Positions 32,470 to 38,720 of a stretch of DNA of 38,720 nucleotides are shown here, in pieces. Position 1 is the stretch's first letter. Each line of letters begins with the position of its first letter. The notes below the pieces were generated by a model that was not told the DNA's origin, ran no database searches, and saw only the letters and a program-made list of their open reading frames with translations. The translations under genes and the position numbers were made by a program. Source of the DNA: an uncultured Clostridium sp. (GTDB taxonomy: Bacteria > Bacillota > Clostridia > Lachnospirales > Lachnospiraceae); assembly GCA_900555045.1 (NCBI GenBank), contig USJW01000037.1, positions 1 to 38,720 on the forward strand, written 5' to 3'.

Positions 32470-34194
32470 ATGAAGCAGTTTCTTTCCTACTTAAAGCCCT
32501 ACCGGAAGCAGGCCGTGACGGCCATTTTCTGCGTGGAGGCGGAGGCTCTGTTCGAGCTGCTCATCCCCCTGGTGATGGCCCAGATCATCGACGTGGGCGT
32601 GGCGAATGGAGACCGGCGCTATATCCTGATGAAAGGTCTTCAGATGGTGGCCTTCGCCTTAATCTCCCTGGTCCTGGGCCAGGGCTACGCCCGCTTCGCG
32701 TCCACCACCGGCCAGGGCCTTGGCGCCGAGATCCGCAAGGCGGAGTTTGGGAAGCTCCAGCAGTTCTCCTTCGCCAACACCGACCATTTCCGCACCTCCT
32801 CCCTGGTGACCCGGCTGACAAGCGACGTCACCACCATCCAGAACTCCGTGTCCACCGGCATGCGCCCGGCCTTCCGCTCCCCCGTGATGCTCATAACCGC
32901 ATTAGTTGTGTCCATCACCATCAACGCCAAGCTGGCGCTGGTGTTCTTCGTGGCGGCCCCGGTTTTGGGCACCCTGCTCTTCCTCATCGTCAGCCGCGTG
33001 CGGCCGCTCTACACGCGCATGCAGGGGGCCGTGGACTTAGTCAACCGCGTGATCCAGGAGAACCTCATCGCCATACGGGTGGTGAAATCCTACGTCCGCG
33101 GCGACTATGAGATTCAAAAGTTCGACGAGGTGAACACCAACCTGCGGGACACCGCAGAGCACGCCTTCCGGCTGGCGGCCCTCAACATGCCGGTCATGCA
33201 GTTCGTCATGTACAGCACCATCCTCAGCATTCTCTGGTTCGGCGGCAACCTTGCCACCGTCGGGGGAATCCAGGTGGGCGAGCTGACCGGGTTTTTAAGC
33301 TACGTGATGCAGGTGCTAAACTCCATGATGATGCTCTCCAACGTGTTCATGATGATGACGCGCTCCCTGGCCTCCTGGAAGCGGATCTCGGAGGTTCTGG
33401 ACGAGGAGATCGATATCCGGGACGACGAGGCCTGTGATATCCGGGTGGAGCACGGCGACATCCGCTTTGACCACGTGTATTTCAAGTACAAGGCCCAGGC
33501 TGAGGAGTATGTGCTCTCCGACATCACCTTTCACATTGAGCCGGGGCAGACGGTGGGCATCATCGGCCAGACCGGCTCCGCAAAGAGCACCTTAATCCAG
33601 CTGATCCCGCGTCTCTACGAGGCCACGGAGGGCCAGGTCTTAATCGACGGGATTCCGGTCAAACACTACCCTTTAAGGGAGCTTCGGGAGTCCATCGCCG
33701 TGGTGCTCCAGAAAAATACCCTGTTCTCCGGGACCGTGAAGGAAAACCTTCGCTGGGGACGTGAGAACGCCACGGATCAGGAGATCGGCGAGGCCTGCCG
33801 CATCGCCTGCGTGGATGAGTTCATCGATCGGCTGGAGAAGGGCTACGACACGGAGCTGGGCCAGGGGGGCGTCAATGTCTCCGGCGGCCAGAAGCAGCGC
33901 CTGTGCATCGCCCGGGCCATCCTGAAGGCCCCGAAGGTCTTGATCTTAGACGACTCCACCAGCGCCGTGGACACGGCCACCGAGGCGAAGATCCGGGAGG
34001 GGCTGGCGGAAAGTCTGCCCGGCACCACCAAAATCATCATCGCCCAGCGCATCACCTCCGTGATGGACGCGGATCAGATCATCATCCTGGAGGACGGGCG
34101 AATTGACGCCATCGGCACCCACAAGACCCTCTTGGAGACCAACCGGATTTACCAGGACATCTACTATTCTCAGCAGGAAGGGGCGAATCTGTAA
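32470..34194 (+). CDS. ABC exporter half-transporter with degenerate nucleotide site
   Basis: A 574-residue half-transporter: six-helix membrane domain (about 15-300) fused to an ATPase domain (about 328-574). Walker A is GQTGSAKST (366-374), signature VSGGQ (470-474), and Walker B LILDD. The catalytic glutamate is replaced by Asp495 and the switch histidine by Gln526, so this subunit provides the non-hydrolysing site of a heterodimer, as in TM287/288, BmrCD and LmrCD multidrug exporters. The partner gene follows with a one-base overlap. The start at 32470 is chosen on homology of the N-terminus and AAAGGA upstream; the frame is open further up, through the promoter. Location: cytoplasmic membrane. 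Substrate unknown, probably drugs or peptides. Confidence 0.93.
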   Translation: MKQFLSYLKPYRKQAVTAIFCVEAEALFELLIPLVMAQIIDVGVANGDRRYILMKGLQMVAFALISLVLGQGYARFASTTGQGLGAEIRKAEFGKLQQFSFANTDHFRTSSLVTRLTSDVTTIQNSVSTGMRPAFRSPVMLITALVVSITINAKLALVFFVAAPVLGTLLFLIVSRVRPLYTRMQGAVDLVNRVIQENLIAIRVVKSYVRGDYEIQKFDEVNTNLRDTAEHAFRLAALNMPVMQFVMYSTILSILWFGGNLATVGGIQVGELTGFLSYVMQVLNSMMMLSNVFMMMTRSLASWKRISEVLDEEIDIRDDEACDIRVEHGDIRFDHVYFKYKAQAEEYVLSDITFHIEPGQTVGIIGQTGSAKSTLIQLIPRLYEATEGQVLIDGIPVKHYPLRELRESIAVVLQKNTLFSGTVKENLRWGRENATDQEIGEACRIACVDEFIDRLEKGYDTELGQGGVNVSGGQKQRLCIARAILKAPKVLILDDSTSAVDTATEAKIREGLAESLPGTTKIIIAQRITSVMDADQIIILEDGRIDAIGTHKTLLETNRIYQDIYYSQQEGANL

Positions 34195-36056
34195 TGCCAA
34201 GAACAACCAATTTCAGCCGTCCGAAGGACGCCAAAAAGACCATCCTGCAGATGCTCCGGTATCTGGGGCACCACCGCCTGACCCTCGGGGTGATCGCATT
34301 TTTAGTGGCGCTCAGCGCCGGAGCCAACATCGCCGGAACCTATCTGTTAAAGCCGGTCATCAACACCTACATTATCCCCGGCGACCTGCCGGGCCTGGCC
34401 CGCATGGTGCTCCTCATGGCCGGACTCTACCTGACCGGCGCTCTGTCCTGCCTGGGGTACAACCAGCTGATGGTGCGCATCACCCAGAAGGTGGTCAGCG
34501 AGATCCGCTTCGACCTCTTCACCCACGCCCAGAGGCTGCCGCTCAACTACTTTGACACCCACACCCACGGCGAGCTCATGAGCCGCTTCACCAACGACGT
34601 GGACACCATCACCGAGGCCTTAAACGGCAGCTTCACCATGCTGATCCAGAGCTTCATCACCATCACGGGCACGCTCATCATGCTGGTAGTGTTAGACTGG
34701 CGCCTGTCCGTGATCGTGTTCCTGTTTTTAGGCTTCATGATGGCCTTCATCCGCTACAACGGGCGCCGCAGCCGCAAGTATTTCATCCAGCAGCAGAAAT
34801 ACCTCGGCAGCCTGAGTGGCTTTGTGGAGGAGATGGTGGCGGGCCAGAAGGTGGAGAAGGTCTTCAACCACGAGCCCCAGGACTTTGAGGAGTTCTGCCG
34901 CCGCAACGAGTCGTACCGGGCAGCGTCCACCAAAGCGCTCACCTACTCCGGCATGACCGTCCCTACCATTGTGGCTTTGTCTTATGTAAACTATGCATTC
35001 TCCGCCTGCGTGGGCGGCCTGTTCGCGCTTGCCGGCCTGACGGACCTGGGGACCGTGGCCTCCTACCTGGTGTACGTGCGCCAGAGCGCCATGCCCATGA
35101 ACCAGTTCACCCAGCAGATCAACTTCCTGTTGGCGGCCCTCTCCGGCGCGGAGCGCATCTTCGAGATGATGAACCAGACGCCGGAAGTTGACGACGGGCA
35201 GGTGACCCTGTGCAACGTCGTGGAGAGCGAGGACGGCACGCTCACGGAGTGCGAGGGGTACAGCCGCAGCTACGCCTGGAAGGTGCCGGATGCGTCCGGG
35301 AAATCCAGTGTGCTCGTCCCCCTGCGGGGCGACGTGCGGTTTGACCATGTGGTGTTCGGTTACACCCCGGAGAAGACCATACTGGACGGAATCAGCCTCT
35401 ACGCCAAGCCGGGCCAGAAGATCGCCTTCGTGGGCTCCACCGGTGCCGGAAAGACCACCATCATCAACCTGGTCAACCGGTTCTACGAGATAAACGGCGG
35501 GCGGATCACCTACGACGGCATCGACATCCGGGACATCCGCAAGGACGACCTGCGCCGCTCCCTGTCCATGGTCATCCAGGACACCCACCTGTTCACGGGT
35601 ACCATCGCGGACAATATCCGCTACGGCCGCCTGGACGCCTCCGACGAGGATGTTCGGGCCGCCGCCAAAGTGGCCAACGCCCACTCCTTCATCCGGCGCC
35701 TGCCCGAGGGCTACGACACGGTGCTGCGGGACGACGGCGGCAACCTGTCCCAGGGCCAGCGCCAGCTCCTTGCCATCGCCCGTGCGGCCATCTCCAGGCC
35801 CCCGGTGCTGATTCTGGATGAGGCCACCAGCTCCATCGACACCCGGACGGAGAAGCTGATCGAGAAGGGCATGGACGCGCTGATGGACGGCCGCACGGTG
35901 TTCGTCATCGCCCACCGCCTTTCCACGGTCCGCAACTCCAAGGCCATCATGGTGTTAGAGAAAGGAACCATCATCGAGCGCGGCAGCCACGAGGAGCTCC
36001 TGGCCCAGAAAGGGAGGTACTACAAGCTGTATACCGGGCAGTTTGAGTTGGAATAA
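34194..36056 (+). CDS. ABC exporter half-transporter with consensus ATPase site
   Basis: A 620-residue partner of the preceding subunit. Membrane domain about 20-325, then an unusual linker of about 45 residues (331-378) before the ATPase domain. Walker A GSTGAGKTT (414-422), signature LSQGQ (518-522), Walker B LILDE with catalytic Glu543 and switch His574 are all intact. In heterodimeric exporters the intact Walker B of one chain works with the signature of the other, so these two gene products are expected to form one transporter. The start ATG overlaps the previous stop (TAATG at 34192-34196), giving strict translational coupling and equal amounts. Confidence 0.94.
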   Translation: MPRTTNFSRPKDAKKTILQMLRYLGHHRLTLGVIAFLVALSAGANIAGTYLLKPVINTYIIPGDLPGLARMVLLMAGLYLTGALSCLGYNQLMVRITQKVVSEIRFDLFTHAQRLPLNYFDTHTHGELMSRFTNDVDTITEALNGSFTMLIQSFITITGTLIMLVVLDWRLSVIVFLFLGFMMAFIRYNGRRSRKYFIQQQKYLGSLSGFVEEMVAGQKVEKVFNHEPQDFEEFCRRNESYRAASTKALTYSGMTVPTIVALSYVNYAFSACVGGLFALAGLTDLGTVASYLVYVRQSAMPMNQFTQQINFLLAALSGAERIFEMMNQTPEVDDGQVTLCNVVESEDGTLTECEGYSRSYAWKVPDASGKSSVLVPLRGDVRFDHVVFGYTPEKTILDGISLYAKPGQKIAFVGSTGAGKTTIINLVNRFYEINGGRITYDGIDIRDIRKDDLRRSLSMVIQDTHLFTGTIADNIRYGRLDASDEDVRAAAKVANAHSFIRRLPEGYDTVLRDDGGNLSQGQRQLLAIARAAISRPPVLILDEATSSIDTRTEKLIEKGMDALMDGRTVFVIAHRLSTVRNSKAIMVLEKGTIIERGSHEELLAQKGRYYKLYTGQFELE

Positions 36057-36077
36057 TCGGCGAAAACGTGGTATACT
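36048..36077 (+). promoter_or_regulatory. Possible internal promoter of marR
   Basis: -35 TTGGAA (36048-36053), 18-base spacer, -10 TATACT (36072-36077) with an upstream TG (extended -10). It overlaps the end of the second ABC gene and would let the regulator be made separately from the exporter. Confidence 0.55.
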
Positions 36078-36105
36078 TATGGGAAAATGGAAAGGAAGAT
36101 GGGAA

Positions 36106-36537
36106 ATGATCGAAAAGAAAGACATCCGTAAAATGCTGATACGCGCGGAGAAAGCGCGCAAATCCGTCCTGCAGCCCTACTTCGCGCAGATCGGCCTGCC
36201 GCTTGGCCAGGGGCATGTGCGGATCATGGACTGCCTGATAGCCGCGGACAACGTGACCCAGAAGGAGCTGGCGGACCGCTGCCATGTGGACGTGACCACC
36301 ATGTCCCGGTCCCTAGACCGGCTGGAGGAGTCCGGCTTTCTGGAGCGGCGCCGGGATCCCGGCAACCGCCGGTCATTTCTGATCTGCCTGACCGAGGCCG
36401 GTCAGAAGGAGGCCCAGGAGGTGCAGCGGATCATGGCCGGATTCGACGAGCGTCTCTGCGCCGGGTTCACCGCAGAGGAGATGGAACAGTTCTACCGCGG
36501 TTTGGAAAAAATATGCAAAAACCTGGACGAGCGGTGA
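36106..36537 (+). CDS. MarR-family transcriptional regulator
   Basis: A 143-residue winged-helix regulator. The recognition part is VTQKELADRCHVDVTTMSRSLDRLEESGFLERRRDPGNRRS, with the wing arginine/asparagine pattern DPGNRR, and flanking helices for dimerisation. MarR proteins usually repress a drug exporter and their own gene until a ligand binds. The start at 36106 is chosen because AAAGGAAG is placed well upstream; an ATG at 36079 would fall at the predicted transcription start. It closes the exporter operon and is the likely binder of the palindrome at 32378-32409. Confidence 0.92.
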   Translation: MIEKKDIRKMLIRAEKARKSVLQPYFAQIGLPLGQGHVRIMDCLIAADNVTQKELADRCHVDVTTMSRSLDRLEESGFLERRRDPGNRRSFLICLTEAGQKEAQEVQRIMAGFDERLCAGFTAEEMEQFYRGLEKICKNLDER

Positions 36538-36546
36538 AGTCACACC

Positions 36547-37149
36547 TCAAAACAGCGACAGCTGCTCATATCCTCCGTCCCACTCCCGCTCCAGCTCCTC
36601 CGGCCGTGTCCCCAAAAACTCTGCGGTCCGCTCCCCGTTTAAAATCCACTCTCTGATCTGGTCCCGCTCCAAAATAAGCGGCATGCGGTCGTGAACAGTT
36701 TTCATGGAGTGGTTGGCCTCGGTGGTCAGAATGCAAAAGTTCCACCCGTCCTCCCCCGGGCTGTAGAATCCCGCCATGTACAGCGCCGGAGTGTCCTTCC
36801 GGTAAAATGTCACCCTCTGCTTCTCCCGGTCCCACTCATAAAACCGCGCGGCAGGCACCACCAGCCTGCGGGAGGCCACGCTGTCCCGGAACATGCGCTT
36901 CTCCATCGCGGTCTCCGCCCTGGCGTTAATCACTGTGCTCTTGTGATAGGAATCCGGCAGCCCCCAGCGCTGCAGCTTCGGGCACAGCTCCCCGTCCGCC
37001 CCGGCTGTGATCACTAAGCTCTGCTCCGTAGGCCGGATGTCCTGGCCGCTCCGCTTCCATTTCCACCCGGAAAACAGGCCATCCAGCTCCCCAAACAGCT
37101 GCTTTAGCTCCTTCCACATCTCCTGATCGATACAAAACCGGCTGCACAT
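36547..37149 (-). CDS. SRAP-domain (YedK/HMCES) abasic-site shielding protein
   Basis: A 200-residue SOS-response-associated peptidase family protein. Cys2 follows the initiator Met (MCSRFC) and by family knowledge forms a thiazolidine link with abasic sites in single-stranded DNA after Met removal. The other active-site blocks are INARAET, the glutamate in RFYEWD, and VHDRMPLIL with the conserved His. It protects stalled replication forks. AAGGAGG precedes the start. It lies 31 bases after the GNAT gene in the same direction and ends nine bases from the convergent marR. Confidence 0.95.
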   Translation of the reverse strand: MCSRFCIDQEMWKELKQLFGELDGLFSGWKWKRSGQDIRPTEQSLVITAGADGELCPKLQRWGLPDSYHKSTVINARAETAMEKRMFRDSVASRRLVVPAARFYEWDREKQRVTFYRKDTPALYMAGFYSPGEDGWNFCILTTEANHSMKTVHDRMPLILERDQIREWILNGERTAEFLGTRPEELEREWDGGYEQLSLF

Positions 37150-37180
37150 GAATCGTTCCTCCTTGTCACACGCTTTTTCT

Positions 37181-37627
37181 CTATAGTTCCCGTTTCAGGT
37201 AAATCATATCCCGCAAACGCACACCGTCCTCCCAGATCGGATGGTCGTAGTTGTCGGTAAAAAAGTTGGCGACGCGATGGGAGAATGTAAACCCGCAGCG
37301 CTCGTAAAACGGCAGCGTAAGCGGACTCTCCCCGGTCCCCACAAGCAGTGTGCGGCAATGCCCGCGGTATCGCTCCACCACATATTCGATCAACGCGCGT
37401 CCATACCCCATTCGCTGATATTGCTCATATATGGATATGTTTTTGATCTCACATGTATCGTTTTCCTCCCGGGTAACAACACAGGCGCCGCACAGAGTGC
37501 CGCCGTCGTACAGCGCGAAGAGATCACCGCGGTCTAAATAGCGGAGAATCATGTCTTCTTGCTCGTCGCCGAGTAACAGGAGGGGGAGAAATTGATGTTT
37601 GTTGGTGTTGATGAGATGGATGGTCAT
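37181..37627 (-). CDS. GNAT-family N-acetyltransferase
   Basis: A 148-residue acetyltransferase. The acetyl-CoA loop QYQRMGYGRALI is clear, preceded by the strand IKNISIYEQ and followed by LPFYERCGFTFSHRV, the usual motif B. The C-terminal half has a Trp/Asp-rich segment NYDHPIWEDGVRLRDMIYLKRE seen in a clostridial subgroup. The substrate is unknown. The start has AAGGAG about eleven bases upstream; this ribosome site sits in a small GGAGTCTCC palindrome that could partly mask it. Confidence 0.92.
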   Translation of the reverse strand: MTIHLINTNKHQFLPLLLLGDEQEDMILRYLDRGDLFALYDGGTLCGACVVTREENDTCEIKNISIYEQYQRMGYGRALIEYVVERYRGHCRTLLVGTGESPLTLPFYERCGFTFSHRVANFFTDNYDHPIWEDGVRLRDMIYLKREL

Positions 37628-37666
37628 TTTTCAGGAGACTCCTTTTTTAGAGTGTGGGGATACAAG

Positions 37667-37675
37667 TGATATAAA
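37667..37675 (+). promoter_or_regulatory. Extended -10 promoter of the holin-like toxin gene
   Basis: TGA followed by TATAAA (37670-37675) makes an extended -10. The base composition upstream gives no good -35. Transcription would start near 37682 and leave a leader of about 38 bases. Confidence 0.5.
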
Positions 37676-37719
37676 AAAAACGAGGAGAGATTGCTGAGTG
37701 GAGGGAAGGTGGGATTCCC

Positions 37720-37803
37720 ATGAGTACAATGGAAGTTTTAACTCCGTTACTCGTTATTTTTGCGGCATTGTCTTACATAGACAACAAACATAATAAGAAA
37801 TAG
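37720..37803 (+). CDS. Putative holin-like toxin, 27 residues (type I toxin candidate)
   Basis: A very short gene: it starts MSTMEVLTPLLVIFAALSY and ends with a charged, Asn/Lys-rich tail IDNKHNKK. This is one hydrophobic helix with an MST(Y/M)E start and a basic end, the layout of the holin-like toxin (Hol_Tox) family and of TxpA/BsrG-type membrane toxins of Firmicutes. A good ribosome site AAGGTGGG (37706-37713) lies six bases before the ATG. The stop codon falls inside the first arm of a terminator hairpin. An antisense promoter faces it from 37924-37896. Such peptides insert in the host's own membrane when the antisense RNA is lost. The family assignment is from pattern recognition and was not tested by a search. 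Confidence 0.7.
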   Translation: MSTMEVLTPLLVIFAALSYIDNKHNKK

Positions 37804-37889
37804 CATCCTCGACCGTCCAAAGTTTAGGATGCTATTTCTATAAGAATCATCAACTGAGGGCATCAGATTTTGTATCTGATCGCCTTTCT
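37795..37889 (-). ncRNA. Predicted antisense RNA antitoxin of the holin-like toxin
   Basis: Inferred RNA of about 95 bases, from a near-consensus minus-strand promoter to the shared terminator. It would have a 5' hairpin, ATCAGAT (37880-37874 and 37868-37862, 5-base loop), and a 3' hairpin that is the complement of the toxin's own terminator. It overlaps the last ~45 bases of the toxin transcript, so base pairing there could block translation or trigger cleavage, as RatA does with txpA. Existence and ends are predictions only. Confidence 0.5.
37797..37838. terminator. Bidirectional terminator shared by toxin mRNA and antisense RNA
   Basis: A perfect 13-bp stem, GAAATAGCATCCT (37797-37809) with AGGATGCTATTTC (37826-37838), has a 16-base loop containing ACCGTCCAA. 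U-rich tails follow on both strands, better on the minus strand (TTATTATGTTTG). The toxin stop codon lies within the left arm. Confidence 0.75.
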
Positions 37890-37895
37890 GTCTTG

Positions 37896-37924
37896 ATTAT
37901 ACATGAGGCACTTGACTTTTTCAA
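37896..37924 (-). promoter_or_regulatory. Antisense promoter facing the toxin gene
   Basis: Minus-strand -35 TTGAAA (37924-37919), exactly 17 bases, -10 TATAAT (37901-37896): the best promoter in this segment and stronger than that of the toxin. A hairpin GGCACTTGA (37907-37915)/TCAAGTGCC (37921-37929) overlaps the -35 and ends in CTTTT on the plus strand. Confidence 0.75.
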
Positions 37925-37995
37925 GTGCCCTTTTCGTAGGATATCGGTATTAAGTCAACCGTCCAATAATGGCAGTAGGCTTATCAAATACTTGA

Positions 37996-38412
37996 TTACC
38001 TCTTTACTATACTCAAAAATTCTTGTGGCTCAACAGCCATAATCTTACCTGATGAGTAGTCTTTTTTATTTCTCGTTATAATATATGACGCTTCCACGCT
38101 ATTAGCAGTAAAATATTGTACGGCATCTTCAAAATCACTCCAATCAGATTGAAGTGCTCTCTTAATTTCCGTTTCTGTCACTCCTGCTACTGATACTATC
38201 TGCAGTAATTTTTCCAGCAAGGAGCAAACCTTTTTCTTATCTCTTATTCCTTTATATGCCAGATAGTAAATATCAGTTATAGCAGATGCCGAAATAAAAC
38301 CTTCTATTACCTTTGTCGCAGAAAGATCAATTACCTTGGCCGACACTTCACAAAATGGCTGTCTGTTTAGTAACAAATCTAAAATAATGTTTGTATCAAA
38401 CAATACTTTCAT
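37996..38412 (-). CDS. PIN-domain ribonuclease toxin (VapC-like)
   Basis: A 138-residue PIN-domain protein. The metal-binding acidic residues are in place: Asp6 in LFDTNIILDLLL, the DWSDFEDAVQ block around residues 90-99, and the closing ITRNKKDY segment. PIN toxins cleave RNA when freed from their antitoxin. The ATG overlaps the end of the antitoxin gene by 17 bases and has GGAGG within that gene, so the pair is translationally coupled in the usual antitoxin-first order. Codon use is AT-rich compared with the rest of the window, which suggests acquisition. RNA target unknown. Confidence 0.88.
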   Translation of the reverse strand: MKVLFDTNIILDLLLNRQPFCEVSAKVIDLSATKVIEGFISASAITDIYYLAYKGIRDKKKVCSLLEKLLQIVSVAGVTETEIKRALQSDWSDFEDAVQYFTANSVEASYIITRNKKDYSSGKIMAVEPQEFLSIVKR

Positions 38413-38653
38413 ATTTTGCCAGGCGCTCCTCCTTTATTTGTTCTAAAGAGACATCGGATAGAGGAATGCTTCCCACTAAAGATTGAGTAATATCAGAAAT
38501 ATTAGACATGTCCATATTGGTGGTGGATGCCTCTCTCTGAGTTTCCTCTGCCGGAAGCACAATTATCTCTAATTTTCTGTTCTTAAGTGCCTCTGGCAAC
38601 TGTATGATATTCATCAGGCTACTCGCATCAACAATTTTTCGTACAAAATCCAT
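38396..38653 (-). CDS. Antitoxin of the PIN-domain module
   Basis: An 85-residue protein: MDFVRKIVDASSLMNIIQLPEALKNRKLEIIVLP at the N-terminus, a linker rich in Thr/Ser/Asn, and an acidic helical tail IPLSDVSLEQIKEERLAKYE that is the expected toxin-wrapping part. The N-terminal beta-strand pattern with KLEIIVLP resembles small DNA-binding antitoxins, but I do not assign a named family. The start at 38653 is chosen because AGGAG lies seven bases upstream; a further ATG seven codons earlier would include that ribosome site. It should neutralise the PIN toxin and repress the shared promoter. Confidence 0.82.
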   Translation of the reverse strand: MDFVRKIVDASSLMNIIQLPEALKNRKLEIIVLPAEETQREASTTNMDMSNISDITQSLVGSIPLSDVSLEQIKEERLAKYESIV

Positions 38654-38700
38654 ACCGCACCTCCTAACTTTCAAATTTAACTTTTTCTCTATATATCAAT

Positions 38701-38706
38701 AGTATA
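38701..38706 (-). promoter_or_regulatory. Possible -10 of the antitoxin-toxin operon
   Basis: TATACT on the minus strand in an AT-rich stretch about 50 bases before the antitoxin ATG. The matching -35 would fall beyond the end of the window, so the promoter cannot be confirmed. Confidence 0.35.
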
Positions 38707-38720
38707 ATAGAATCATCTAT

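Noticed and set aside
34728..35915. Minus-strand open frame of 395 codons inside the second ABC gene
   Set aside because: Antisense to a canonical ABC ATPase; composition (Val, His, Gly) is typical of a mirror frame.
37634..37642. Palindrome GGAGACTCC near the GNAT start as an operator
   Set aside because: Only nine bases and explained by the GGAG ribosome site; kept as a remark on the GNAT gene only.

Overview
The window looks like chromosomal DNA of a Gram-positive anaerobe of the Clostridia, most likely a Lachnospiraceae member with a GC-rich genome; genus and species cannot be fixed from sequence alone. The evidence is the Firmicutes gene order (ireB, ruvX, DUF1292, mltG-like, trmR, trhP; era, recO, glyS), the alpha2-type GlyRS, RNase J, a ThiI without a rhodanese domain, strong AGGAGG ribosome sites and sigma-A promoters. 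I see no rRNA or tRNA gene, CRISPR array, insertion sequence or prophage.

Layout. (1) 1-1710: a PAP2-type lipid phosphatase overlapping psd, phospholipid synthesis. (2) 1764-3850: a secreted serine hydrolase of the beta-lactamase/PBP4B type. (3) 4062-10961, minus strand: M16C peptidase, era, recO, a lipoprotein and glyS. (4) 11080-19686, minus strand: mtaB, ireB, ruvX, DUF1292 protein, RNase J, a truncated MltG-like protein, trmR, trhP and a YdcF-family membrane protein. (5) 19861-20162: a solitary HPr-like gene with its own promoter and terminator, lacking the phosphorylatable histidine. (6) 20206-25521, minus strand: one tightly spaced unit of TSUP permease, a small A/B-barrel-like protein, prmA, rsmE, cysteine desulfurase and thiI. 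(7) 25846-32335, minus strand: a mannosylglycerate-type module (GH38 hydrolase and PTS EIIABC) preceded by an RpiR-type regulator and a choline-binding-repeat surface protein. (8) 32357-36537, plus strand: a heterodimeric ABC exporter followed by a MarR regulator, with a large palindrome at the operon promoter. (9) 36547-37627, minus strand: an SRAP (YedK/HMCES) protein and a GNAT acetyltransferase. (10) 37628-38720: a visibly AT-richer segment with a 27-codon holin-like toxin gene facing a predicted convergent antisense RNA, then an antitoxin/PIN-domain pair.

Much of the centre concerns translation: tRNA charging (GlyRS), tRNA modification (TrhP and TrmR for wobble uridine, MtaB for ms2t6A, ThiI with its cysteine desulfurase for s4U), rRNA and ribosomal protein methylation (RsmE, PrmA), 16S maturation (Era, RuvX) and RNA decay (RNase J). 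The most interesting unlisted element is the compact type I toxin-antitoxin candidate at 37667-37924. Other points worth a second look are the histidine-less HPr, the MltG homologue without its catalytic domain, the long basic extension on RNase J and the MarR-type operator.
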